Shown piece after piece: positions 1-7,082 of a stretch of DNA of 7,173 nucleotides (position 1 is its first letter; each line of letters starts with the position of its first letter). This stretch comes from Alphaproteobacteria bacterium. Lineage in GTDB: Bacteria; Pseudomonadota; Alphaproteobacteria; Paracaedibacterales; CAIULA01. The stretch is taken from assembly GCA_019751935.1 (NCBI GenBank), contig JAIEMR010000125.1, forward strand, positions 1 to 7,173, given 5' to 3'. The notes under the pieces are model-generated. The model had not been told where the DNA came from. It saw only the letters and a program-made list of their open reading frames with translations, and did no database searches. A program made the translations under genes and the position numbers.

Positions 1-630
1 TCCTTCCTTGTGAAGGTTGATTTCCTCAATTAAAAGGTGTTTGTCTTGCTGAGTTACTCTCGCTGGTACTTGTTGAATGCCAAGCTTTTTGGTGAGAGCT
101 CCTTCTTGATCGAAATAAACCGACCGATCTAGCTTTTCCATCACCTCAAACGGAGACCCATTGGTTAGAATAATTTGCGCAACAGGTTGTTGTGACATTG
201 CCCACTCAACCTGTGGTTGATTCTCCCCATCAATAAAAAGCAAGAATTTAGTAAGAGATTGATAATCCAAAGGATTAATCTTTGTGCCCTTAACATGAAA
301 GATTTTTCCTTGATGGTCTTTTAAGGCATAAGGAATAATAATACTGGGATCATAGGTGAACGATCTTGGTTCTTTTGTGTGCTTGATTCCTGCAACAGGT
401 TTGGGACTTTTAATTCTTTCTTGGGCTTGCTTTATAATTTTCTGTTGATGCTCATGAAGGCTTCCCTCTGCCTCAAATATTTTAAGCTTCCTTTCTATAA
501 CCTCTAATAAATCTTCTTCCAGGATTTCAAAAGTTGTACCCACAACACCATAATCTCTCAAAAGCTCCGCCTGTGTCAGGGACAGGAAAGCTATTGTGCA
601 GACAAAAAGATAAGAGAAGCGTTGCATCAT
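1..630 (-). CDS. traW: TraW, periplasmic pilus assembly protein, 3' end cut by window
   Basis: An open frame runs from ATG (628-630) to base 1 with no stop, giving 210 residues. It starts with a Sec signal peptide, MMQRFSYLFV then a hydrophobic run to about residue 20 and likely cleavage after QA (21). Family marks are RDYGVVGTTFEI (25-36), FTYDPSI (91-97), DHQGKIF (105-111), INPLDYQSLTKFLLFIDG (118-135) and VYFDQEGALTKKLGIQQVPARV (171-192), which closely follows F TraW. TraW works with TrbC and TraU in the periplasm to assemble the pilus. F TraW is about 210 residues, so probably only a few residues and the stop are missing here. The gene lies 16 bases after trbI. A second ATG directly follows the first (627), so the start is uncertain by one residue. 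Confidence 0.94.
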   Translation of the reverse strand, partial: MMQRFSYLFVCTIAFLSLTQAELLRDYGVVGTTFEILEEDLLEVIERKLKIFEAEGSLHEHQQKIIKQAQERIKSPKPVAGIKHTKEPRSFTYDPSIIIPYALKDHQGKIFHVKGTKINPLDYQSLTKFLLFIDGENQPQVEWAMSQQPVAQIILTNGSPFEVMEKLDRSVYFDQEGALTKKLGIQQVPARVTQQDKHLLIEEINLHKEG

Positions 631-646
631 GGTCTGCTCATCCCCA

Positions 647-1024
647 TCAAGACTCTTGCTCTAAGAAGTTGGGATTAGTACTTAAGAGTTGAAGAACTTT
701 TTCTGTATAATCTGGCAAACTGCCACCCCAAATCGCTCCTTTTGCGATCAGGACAAGGTTATTCTCTTTGGCAAAGGTTGCAACTTTCTCTTTGATCTGA
801 TCCGCACCATGTTGCAGGAGATGGTTGCTGACTTTTCCTTGTGGGTGGGGATAGTGTTTGGCTAGGATTTGCGATTGTTTCGCAATTAAAGCGTTTGTAT
901 CCACCGTACCAAAGGCGTATTTGGGTCTTAAAAAAAGAAAGAGGCTTAAAACTGTCACCTCAAAAAAAATCAATACAATCGTTGTGGTTTGGATAATCGT
1001 TTTCTTCATGCAGTTTTTCTCCAT
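647..1024 (-). CDS. trbI: TrbI, F-type conjugal transfer inner-membrane protein
   Basis: This 125-residue protein is close in size to F TrbI (about 128 from memory). It has one membrane segment (about 13-33) near a basic N-terminus and a short periplasmic domain. FGTVDTNALIAKQ (38-50) and NNLVLIAKGAIWGGSLPDYT (88-107) correspond to F TrbI segments with the order VAFNMKQTV and AVILVSPAVVQGAPDIT. TrbI is an accessory protein linked to pilus length or retraction in F, and the gene sits between traC and traW as in F. Two starts are possible: the ATG at 1024, with AGAGAGGA seven bases upstream, or an in-frame ATG at 1009. The first is preferred. This family is less conserved than its neighbours, so the call also leans on position. 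Confidence 0.87.
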   Translation of the reverse strand: MEKNCMKKTIIQTTTIVLIFFEVTVLSLFLFLRPKYAFGTVDTNALIAKQSQILAKHYPHPQGKVSNHLLQHGADQIKEKVATFAKENNLVLIAKGAIWGGSLPDYTEKVLQLLSTNPNFLEQES

Positions 1025-1026
1025 TC

Positions 1027-3555
1027 TTATTTCCTCTCTTTTTGGTTCCTCTCTTCACTGTTTCCGCTCTTCTTGGTTTTTGATAATTGTTCAATGGCAT
1101 CGGAAACACTTAAGCCTTGGGCGCGTAATGCTTGAACAGCGGCATATTCTTCAGCTTTGGTAGAGTAAAGAAGACCTGAGTATGGATCTAAGATGAGTCT
1201 TCCAACAGCATAGCCATTGGAGCTATAAATCATAATTTCTGCATAAGACCCATGCTTGGTTTTAACAGAACTGAGTTGGGCTTCCATAAGGGGTGTCAAG
1301 GCAATCCTCCCACTTTTTTTAAGCTGTTCAATGGATTCTTTCTTTTGAGAGAGAAGGCACATCCAATCGGAGTTATCAAAGGCGGCTTGTGCAGCAGGGT
1401 TTACAAAGAAATCATTAATGCTTTGCGTACCAACGATTAAAGAGCCATAATATTTCCGAAGACGTCTGGCTAAGGTTTCGATAAAAACCCCACTTTGATT
1501 CGAGCGGAGCATATCCCAAGCTTCATCAAAGACAATATGAAAGGGTGTTTTACGGTCTCCTAAAAACATACGGTTCGTTATATTGATAATCATCATTTGC
1601 ACAACAACCGCTTGGAGATCTTGACGCTCTTTCAGTTCTTCTAATTCCACCACAACCAAAGAGTTATCTAAATTCACCGTCGCTGGACCATTAAAAAACC
1701 TCCCATAAACTCCATTTTGGCTATAAGGAGAGAGCATCGTTCCTAAGTCGTGCGCTTTTTTATGGGAGTGGCCTAATAACCAATCGGCTATATGAGTAAT
1801 GGTGCATTGCTGCCCGTACATTTTCCAAGTTTCCCGCATGGCTTGTTCAATTAAAGCAGCGCCGACATCATCAACCCCTTGGGTAGGAGCTGCCATCAGC
1901 ATAATGACTGATTTAAGCATTGCTAGTGCATCTTGAGCGGCTTCTTCATCATGCGGAGATATTGTTGAAAAGGGATTTAAACAAAGCGAAGTTTTGGGTT
2001 TAAACTCAATAAATTGGCCCTCTAGCAGAGAGCAGGTTTTTTCAAAACTACGCCCCACATCCATGACAAACACTTTGCCGCCAAGACCTAACGTTGAAGT
2101 CATTAGCTCTTGCATAAAAACAGATTTGCCCGAACCCGATCGTCCCACCACAGAAACATTATAGTTTCCAGCATTGTTATCAAAAGGACAGAAGGTAAAG
2201 ATCTGCCCTTTTCTACCACTCAAGATCATGCCAGGACTTTTTGTTCCCTGCCATTCCCCTTGAAGGGGGAGTAAATTCGCTGATTCTGTTGAGAGGGTTG
2301 TTTTAAGACGTCCTAGCTTCAGTAAGCTTTTAATACCCTTTTCTCCCCACATCATGGGTAGACAGCTTAAAAAGGTGGGAAGATGCAAAAATGTTGTGGG
2401 TTCTAACCGCCATTCTTTACTTTGATATAAATTAAAAAGAATTTGCTCTGCTGTTGGTAAAAGATTCTCATGGGCAAAGAGGATGACATTAAACTGAGTT
2501 TGAACAATCCTTTCCCCCTTTCCCAATTGCGTTCTAATAAACCCCAGTTCATCGGCCTCTCTTTGAATAGAAGGGAGGTATTTGCCTATAGGAGAATAAG
2601 CTTGTCTTTCCACATAAGTTGATTTGGCTAAAACTTTGGTTTTGGGTTTGTCTTGTTTTGGAGTGTGAATGCCATAGTGAATCAGAAAAGGACAAGGAAT
2701 TTGAGCAAAATCACGATCTTCATCCCCAATCAATTGACCCATGGCATGCAAGGACCAAACGTCTGGATAGTGACGCACTTGATAGGCTCTGACTTGCACT
2801 TGATGCGCATTCAGAGATAAACCATCGCTTCTTACCATTAGATGGGTGGTGGAACTTGTGATTTGTTCATTTAAGTTTTGGAGCTTATTCCAACGCATCT
2901 TTTCTAAACTGACTCTAGAAGGATCTAAATTAAACAACCCATTTAGGGTTTGTAATAAATGCTCTGGTTTCCAGATACAAACTGGAAGCCCTAGCATTTC
3001 CAAAGTGGTTTGAATTTGGCTTTTGATTCTGTTAACCTCAGCCAGAATAACAGAATTAAAGCTCTTACCCTTACTCGCTTGCGTATAACTTAAGAAACAC
3101 CGAAAAGTCCGTAAATTATAAGGGCTTTGTTTGGAGTAAAAAGCTTGCTGTTTTAAAAAGGAAGATCGTTTACAAGCTAGGTTTTCAATGACAGAATTTC
3201 GCCCCTGTCGGGCACTTTGCCAAGTATCACAAAACTCTCCAATATGAGGATCGGCCCACAAAATGATTTGCAGACTGCTTTCTTCAGGAAGCACATGTTG
3301 AAACAGTCCACTGACCTCCTTTTGCATTTCTTCCGAAGCCCCCACCAAAGGAAGCGTTTCTATAACAAAACCAAGACTATCTTGATTAAAAAAGAGCTGT
3401 GTTGTTTCATCATAGCTTTCATATGGTAAAAATGCTGACAGGGTATAAAACTGAGACAATCCTTTTAAGGCTTCATTGTAATAGGAACTCTCTCCAGAAC
3501 TTTGTTCTGCATCACCAAAGAAAGAGAGGATCTTTTTTCCGAAATCACTCAGCAT
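1027..3555 (-). CDS. traC: TraC, VirB4-family ATPase of F-type T4SS
   Basis: TraC is the cytoplasmic ATPase that drives pilus assembly at the inner-membrane base. The protein has 842 residues from the ATG; an in-frame GTG at 3570 would add five. Positions here are counted from the GTG. The N-terminal TraC domain (about 35-430) is followed by the ATPase core. Walker A is GRSGSGKS (476-483), Walker B is HIVFDE (678-683) followed by AWDML. RRLRKYYGS (702-710) and GTQS (714-717) are the usual downstream VirB4-type motifs. All key residues are present and the length is normal (F TraC is about 875 from memory). The lysine-rich tail overlaps the region carrying the trbI ribosome site. The gene starts within traV and ends two bases before trbI. 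Confidence 0.96.
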   Translation of the reverse strand: MLSDFGKKILSFFGDAEQSSGESSYYNEALKGLSQFYTLSAFLPYESYDETTQLFFNQDSLGFVIETLPLVGASEEMQKEVSGLFQHVLPEESSLQIILWADPHIGEFCDTWQSARQGRNSVIENLACKRSSFLKQQAFYSKQSPYNLRTFRCFLSYTQASKGKSFNSVILAEVNRIKSQIQTTLEMLGLPVCIWKPEHLLQTLNGLFNLDPSRVSLEKMRWNKLQNLNEQITSSTTHLMVRSDGLSLNAHQVQVRAYQVRHYPDVWSLHAMGQLIGDEDRDFAQIPCPFLIHYGIHTPKQDKPKTKVLAKSTYVERQAYSPIGKYLPSIQREADELGFIRTQLGKGERIVQTQFNVILFAHENLLPTAEQILFNLYQSKEWRLEPTTFLHLPTFLSCLPMMWGEKGIKSLLKLGRLKTTLSTESANLLPLQGEWQGTKSPGMILSGRKGQIFTFCPFDNNAGNYNVSVVGRSGSGKSVFMQELMTSTLGLGGKVFVMDVGRSFEKTCSLLEGQFIEFKPKTSLCLNPFSTISPHDEEAAQDALAMLKSVIMLMAAPTQGVDDVGAALIEQAMRETWKMYGQQCTITHIADWLLGHSHKKAHDLGTMLSPYSQNGVYGRFFNGPATVNLDNSLVVVELEELKERQDLQAVVVQMMIINITNRMFLGDRKTPFHIVFDEAWDMLRSNQSGVFIETLARRLRKYYGSLIVGTQSINDFFVNPAAQAAFDNSDWMCLLSQKKESIEQLKKSGRIALTPLMEAQLSSVKTKHGSYAEIMIYSSNGYAVGRLILDPYSGLLYSTKAEEYAAVQALRAQGLSVSDAIEQLSKTKKSGNSEERNQKERK
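1032..1055 (-). repeat. Direct repeat at the traC-trbI junction carrying the trbI ribosome site
   Basis: The 10-mer AAGAGAGGAA occurs twice, at 1046-1055 and 1031-1040, with a 15-base period, at the very end of traC. The downstream copy contains AGAGAGGA (1032-1039) seven bases before the trbI ATG and is the likely ribosome site. The upstream copy is a second Shine-Dalgarno-like sequence with no start at a usable distance. Confidence 0.6.
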
Positions 3556-4039
3556 GGTTAATCCCCTCACTAGTCGGTGTTAATTGCCAATACCCAGGAC
3601 GAATCACCGTGTGAACCACACTCCCTTCATGTAAATTTCCTTGTTCATCTTGAAAAGGGGCTATCCAAACTCGTAAAGGAGCTTCTTGTGCCCGCCTCAC
3701 CGTTGTTTGATCTGATAAGACAATCTGATTATCTTCAACTGGATTAGCTCTAAAGCTCAAAGTGTTTTGGGCAAAAACGGGAGCAACAGCCTTGAGAGAA
3801 TCTGACTCTTCGTTATTTGCTAATTTCCCAGTGTCAACCATCTTATTCACCTCACTAATGGATTTACAGCCAATGCCTTTACCGGCTTCACACTCAAACA
3901 CTTCAGAACTGGTAGAGCACCCTGAAAGCAGAGTTAAGACTAATAAAAAGGGAAGAAAAGGTTTATTAGCAGATAATTTGTTTCCTGATTGATTACCAAT
4001 TTGTTCTATTACAAGTGGTTTCATTGCAAATGATTTCAT
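3545..4039 (-). CDS. traV: TraV, outer-membrane lipoprotein of F-type T4SS core
   Basis: This 164-residue lipoprotein forms the outer-membrane core complex with TraK and TraB (VirB7-like role). A hydrophobic stretch (about 28-38) ends in the lipobox LSGC, with Cys41 the predicted lipidated residue. Next come FEC (48-50) and a further cysteine at 58 within EAGKGIGCKSISEVN, matching the conserved TraV cysteine region of F. The C-terminal half has APLRVWIAPFQDEQGNLHEG (120-139), also family-like. The leader before the lipobox is about 40 residues, unusually long. A strong ribosome site supports the first ATG, which overlaps the traB stop (TAATG). The end overlaps traC by 11 bases if traC starts at 3555. 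Confidence 0.92.
   Translation of the reverse strand: MKSFAMKPLVIEQIGNQSGNKLSANKPFLPFLLVLTLLSGCSTSSEVFECEAGKGIGCKSISEVNKMVDTGKLANNEESDSLKAVAPVFAQNTLSFRANPVEDNQIVLSDQTTVRRAQEAPLRVWIAPFQDEQGNLHEGSVVHTVIRPGYWQLTPTSEGINHAE
3563..3568 (-). promoter_or_regulatory. Ribosome binding site that decides the traC start
   Basis: GAGGGG lies seven bases before an ATG at 3553-3555. The longer reading begins at a GTG (3568-3570) that overlaps this site and has no Shine-Dalgarno match of its own upstream, so the ATG is preferred. Confidence 0.75.
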
Positions 4040-5424
4040 TAAGAGCCTCCTTGAGAAGGATTTTGAGGTGAGATTGTTTCAGACGGGATCCAAGCCTGAA
4101 CAGATGTAGGGTTTTCTTCTACAGTTTGAATTTGCTGGTGGCGTTTTTGATCATTAATTTTGCCAACGGCATGACGAATGGCACTGTCTCCAAAAGCAAG
4201 ACCTTGGCTAAAAACAATATCAACCGGCCTTCCAGCAGCAACTTGTATTACCGGTTGCAATTGTTCAGCACGCTTTATATAAAAATCGGCGTATTTTTCA
4301 AGAGCGTTACTGGTACCTTTGGCAGCGCCGTGTTTCAAAATTGATTCATTAGTTAATGGATTGGTTTGCGCCAGACCATTCATCGGAGAAAAGGTCACAG
4401 GATTATGGGCTTGGCTTAAAAAACTCCCCATGCCACTAAAAAATCCACCAACCAAAGCATTTCTCATACTCTCGCCAGCTCTATCAACCACAGACCCCCT
4501 CAGACCCGCTCTACCATCTTCTCCTGCCACATAGCCTTGAACATTCATTTCAACCACTTCCCCTGTTTTTCTCTCTATACACGTGAGTTTTTCAAGGCGC
4601 ATAAACACCCGTTCACTCGAGATATCGCCATAACTCGCCGCCAAGACATGACAGCCTTTAAGGTCTGATTTAAACTTGCGAGGAAGGGTTCCTGGATCGG
4701 TAACTCTTAACAGCACAGGTCTTGGATCACTTGAGGAGTGAATCGAAGTACTCGCATCCACACCTCCTAAAAGAATGGCTTTCGCAAAAGCACCGGCTGG
4801 AATCGTGTTATCGGTGGTTTTAAGAAGAGTATTGGCTTTTGAGTTATGAAGTCGAATACTCACCTTCTGCACCGCTTTTGATTGAAAGTGAGGGTGAGAA
4901 GCAACACTGTCTCCCTTTTTGCCAACAACCAATCCATCAGAAGATTCAGTAAGGGGAGGTTGAGGAAAAACCTGATCTTTTTGATAAAAGGTAACTTGAG
5001 AAGAGCTTCTTTCCTCTTTCTTCACTTGATGCAGCTCTGATCTTAAAGTTTCAGCCTCTGTTGGAAAGGGTTGTTGAGTTTCATTAAATTCGTTCTTTAC
5101 AGAATCTTTAGTTTTATGAAGTGATACTTGTACTTGGCCATTCATTTTTAAAAGCTTATCAAGAGCCTGTTCTACAGCTTCTAGGCGTTTCTTCGTCAGA
5201 TCCGCTTCATTGGTAAATTTGTGCACCCAAACTTCTTGAGAATTCACACGACCCATCCCCGTTGTCAAAGAAGTTTTATGATCAAGCTTTGCTTCTGAGT
5301 GGGGTTTTCTTGAGTCTCCTTTTATAACCCATACCAAAGTGATAATAATAACCACCAGAACGCCGATAACGCTCAGAAGTAAAACTTGTTGGCGGCGTTT
5401 GAAAAGATCAATCATTGTCTTCAT
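4039..5424 (-). CDS. traB: TraB, VirB10-like envelope-spanning T4SS scaffold
   Basis: This 461-residue protein is close to F TraB (about 475 from memory). A cytoplasmic start with KRRQQ is followed by one membrane segment (about 14-34) and a charged stretch likely to be coiled coil (about 70-140). A linker with few prolines leads to the TrbI/VirB10-type beta domain (about 195-410). Family marks are GAFAKAILLGGVDAST (211-226), DLKGCHVLAASYGDISSERV (254-273), LTCI (280-283), GYVAGEDGRAGLRG (297-310) and VDIVFSQG (401-408). Cys258 and Cys282 match a cysteine pair in F TraB and could form a disulphide. TraB spans from inner membrane to the TraK/TraV ring and gates the channel. Its start overlaps traK by ATGA and its stop overlaps the traV start by one base. 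Confidence 0.95.
   Translation of the reverse strand: MKTMIDLFKRRQQVLLLSVIGVLVVIIITLVWVIKGDSRKPHSEAKLDHKTSLTTGMGRVNSQEVWVHKFTNEADLTKKRLEAVEQALDKLLKMNGQVQVSLHKTKDSVKNEFNETQQPFPTEAETLRSELHQVKKEERSSSQVTFYQKDQVFPQPPLTESSDGLVVGKKGDSVASHPHFQSKAVQKVSIRLHNSKANTLLKTTDNTIPAGAFAKAILLGGVDASTSIHSSSDPRPVLLRVTDPGTLPRKFKSDLKGCHVLAASYGDISSERVFMRLEKLTCIERKTGEVVEMNVQGYVAGEDGRAGLRGSVVDRAGESMRNALVGGFFSGMGSFLSQAHNPVTFSPMNGLAQTNPLTNESILKHGAAKGTSNALEKYADFYIKRAEQLQPVIQVAAGRPVDIVFSQGLAFGDSAIRHAVGKINDQKRHQQIQTVEENPTSVQAWIPSETISPQNPSQGGS
4046..4052 (-). promoter_or_regulatory. Strong ribosome binding site for traV
   Basis: AAGGAGG lies inside the last codons of traB, six bases before the traV ATG (4037-4039). It is the strongest Shine-Dalgarno match in the window and fixes the traV start at the first ATG, rather than at the in-frame ATG five codons later. 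Confidence 0.85.
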
Positions 5425-6200
5425 AGACTTCTCACCACAAAGAGTTGAGTTTTCTCTCCTGGTAGAAGAATCCTCTTTTCAAAACTTAAAGCGAAATCAC
5501 CAACGCAATAGAAGGTTTTTTCTAAGAGTTCAATAGCCGTTGAGGTGGTGTTTTGAATAGAGAACACCTGGGCACTGAAAAGGTCCGCTTGATAAGATTT
5601 ACTATATTCAAGCTTGTAACCTTCGGGAGTAGGACGGTTATAATTCTCTGTTTCTTCTTTTTCCACCAATTGCCCTCCCACAAGCTGTCTCATAATCAAT
5701 AAAAGCTGCTCTTGAAAAGGCAGCGTTGTTTGAAGAGACTCAATGCTTGAGTTTATGGTGTCTTTAAAGACACCTTGCCTTGCAGTGTTTTTGACAACAC
5801 TTGTGTTGAAAACTCTCGAGTTAAGAACACTCGTGTTGAAAACAGTTGTAGTTGCCCTTGTTGCTGTTGGTTTGAGAATCAGATCTTGAGTCACACCATT
5901 TTCGGTAATAACCGTAATGGAGAGAGGCTTGGTACCATTTTCCGAACTGGGTTTAATAAAAAGCTGCCCTGTATGCTCATCGGCTTGACTGACAAAAGTC
6001 CCTTCATCGCCAAAGACTTGAGCAATGCGATCGTTGGTAATAGCGATCCGATTCATAGAATCAGCTGATATGATAATTTCCAGTCTTTTATTTTCAGACA
6101 GAGTTAAAACCTGGCTTGCCTGAGAAGACCCTAGAGAGAATGCTAAAACTGCCCCTATCCATTGAAAATAAGAAAGAACTTTATGTTTATGCAGTCTCAT
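5421..6200 (-). CDS. traK: TraK, secretin-like outer-membrane core protein of F-type T4SS
   Basis: This 259-residue protein is slightly longer than F TraK (about 242 from memory). It begins with a Sec signal peptide (basic MRLHKHK, hydrophobic core, likely cleavage near ASQA, residues 28-31). The N-terminal domain carries the family pattern RIAITNDRIAQVFGDEGTF (51-69), TGQLFIKP (77-84) and KPLSITVITENG (91-102). The C-terminal domain is about 160-259. TraK is the VirB9-like periplasmic and outer-membrane partner of TraB and TraV. The linker (about 115-150) contains a pentapeptide repeat, listed separately, which may explain the extra length. GGAG (6208-6211) seven bases before the ATG supports the start. 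The gene overlaps traE by 14 bases and traB by 4 (ATGA). Confidence 0.93.
   Translation of the reverse strand: MRLHKHKVLSYFQWIGAVLAFSLGSSQASQVLTLSENKRLEIIISADSMNRIAITNDRIAQVFGDEGTFVSQADEHTGQLFIKPSSENGTKPLSITVITENGVTQDLILKPTATRATTTVFNTSVLNSRVFNTSVVKNTARQGVFKDTINSSIESLQTTLPFQEQLLLIMRQLVGGQLVEKEETENYNRPTPEGYKLEYSKSYQADLFSAQVFSIQNTTSTAIELLEKTFYCVGDFALSFEKRILLPGEKTQLFVVRSL
5781..5855 (-). repeat. 15-bp tandem repeat of near-palindromic units inside traK
   Basis: Three clear 15-bp units lie head to tail at 5796-5810, 5811-5825 and 5826-5840, with degenerate units on each side (5781-5795 and 5841-5855). On the plus strand the core units read AACAC-TT-GTGTT-gaa, AACTC-TC-GAGTT-aag and AACAC-TC-GTGTT-gaa: five-base inverted arms, a two-base centre and a three-base spacer. 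Units one and three are nearly identical (14 of 15). Read in the traK frame they give ATTTV-FNTSV-LNSRV-FNTSV-VKNTA (residues 116-140), a short pentapeptide repeat. The unit length of five codons keeps the frame open. The coordinates of the degenerate ends are approximate. Confidence 0.8.
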
Positions 6201-6759
6201 GAGGCTTCTCCGTTTTCAATAAAGAAAAAGATTCAATCAACAAGCGACCAGAACGGTTTTGCAGTTTCAGCTGGTAGGTTTCTCTCACCTGAGATATTTT
6301 TTTAGAGCCGACATAGCTGATCAAATCTCCCGTAATTTCAGCCAACAATTGGTTTGCATCTAGCTTAAAAGTTGTGGCTTTAAAATGTAGACTTAGCTGT
6401 TCTTTTTTAAGACGCTTTTCATCATCCAGGATTTTGGCTTTAAGAGTCCCATAACTTTCGGGAATAACATACCGCAGAATCACAGATCCCTGCCAACCAA
6501 TACTGGACTCTGTAACATCCAGTAAAAGATGAGCAAAGAAAAGACTCATTTCTTCAATATAGGACGGAGAAAACTGATTGCCTTCAACCCAGTAACTATT
6601 TTTAAGTTCAGGCGGACAGATAATGATGCGTTCTTTTTTAAAAAACAAGGAAGCAGAGAGCACAAAACAAGTCCCCAGAAGTATGCAGCTTAAGCCTGAG
6701 AGAAAGTTTCTCTGAAACTGAGCCTGACCTAATCGTTTTGTTTGCAGTTGGAATTTCAT
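6187..6759 (-). CDS. traE: TraE, VirB8-like inner-membrane T4SS protein
   Basis: The protein has 190 residues, about the usual TraE length (F TraE is 188 from memory). It has a basic N-terminus, one membrane segment at about 20-40, and a periplasmic domain with a WVEGNQFSPSYIEEMSLFFA stretch (57-76) typical of the family. The C-terminal half ends in a strand-rich region with YQLKLQNRSGRLLIESF. TraE proteins are the F-type counterpart of VirB8, linking the inner-membrane platform to the TraK-TraB-TraV core. A purine-rich AGGGG about eight bases upstream supports the ATG. The last 14 bases overlap the start of traK. The gene is intact and nothing points to transfer separate from its neighbours. 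Confidence 0.93.
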   Translation of the reverse strand: MKFQLQTKRLGQAQFQRNFLSGLSCILLGTCFVLSASLFFKKERIIICPPELKNSYWVEGNQFSPSYIEEMSLFFAHLLLDVTESSIGWQGSVILRYVIPESYGTLKAKILDDEKRLKKEQLSLHFKATTFKLDANQLLAEITGDLISYVGSKKISQVRETYQLKLQNRSGRLLIESFSLLKTEKPHETA

Positions 6760-6772
6760 CTCTCTAGCCCCT

Positions 6773-7063
6773 TCATCCTATAAATTCTCGAATATAAGAA
6801 GGCGGAAAACTTGAAACACGATTGGAACTTTGCGGAAAAAACCAATACCGAACCGCTTGCAACTGTCCTTTACCAAAATACCGTTTATAAAGACGAATGA
6901 GATAAAAGTTGGTAAGACTTACAATTAACCCTAAAAGAACAAAATCCAGTGTGCTTCCGAGCATAAAGGGAGCTAAAATCAGGAGAGCTTCTTCTTTTGT
7001 CCAGAATAAGAACCGAATCGGTGTGTCCACATGATTTAGAATGACATGCTGTTGAATGCTCAT
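6773..7063 (-). CDS. traL: TraL, F-type T4SS pilus assembly membrane protein
   Basis: This 96-residue protein matches the TraL family in size and layout. It has a short polar N-terminus, two closely spaced hydrophobic segments (about residues 25-37 and 39-57) and a basic turn RLYKRYFGKG. It then has YWFFP and the C-terminal PPSYIREFIG (87-96), which is close to the usual TraL ending. TraL is a small inner-membrane protein needed for pilus assembly and is related to VirB3, which works with the VirB4-type ATPase (TraC here). The start ATG follows a purine-rich but weak ribosome site (AGAGAAAAGAAACTT). The gene lies between the pilin-like gene and traE, as in F, with 13 bases before traE. Confidence 0.92.
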   Translation of the reverse strand: MSIQQHVILNHVDTPIRFLFWTKEEALLILAPFMLGSTLDFVLLGLIVSLTNFYLIRLYKRYFGKGQLQAVRYWFFPQSSNRVSSFPPSYIREFIG

Positions 7064-7082
7064 AAGTTTCTTTTCTCTTTCT

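Noticed and set aside
858..1163. Plus-strand frame of 101 codons with a hydrophobic stretch, across the trbI-traC junction
   Set aside because: It is antisense to two recognised genes. The hydrophobic part mirrors the trbI membrane segment, and it has no family resemblance or convincing ribosome site.
4126..4534. Two short plus-strand frames (4126-4344 and 4319-4534)
   Set aside because: Both lie antisense within the conserved beta domain of traB and show no domain or plausible start signal.
5775..6068. Plus-strand frame of 97 codons with Cys-rich and repeated NTRVENS-like residues
   Set aside because: The repeats are the complement of the traK tandem repeat. The frame is fully antisense to traK, which has clear family motifs.
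7064..7082. Possible terminator or processing hairpin between the pilin gene and traL
   Set aside because: The 19 bases are purine-rich (AGAAAGAGAAAAG type) and have no inverted repeat.
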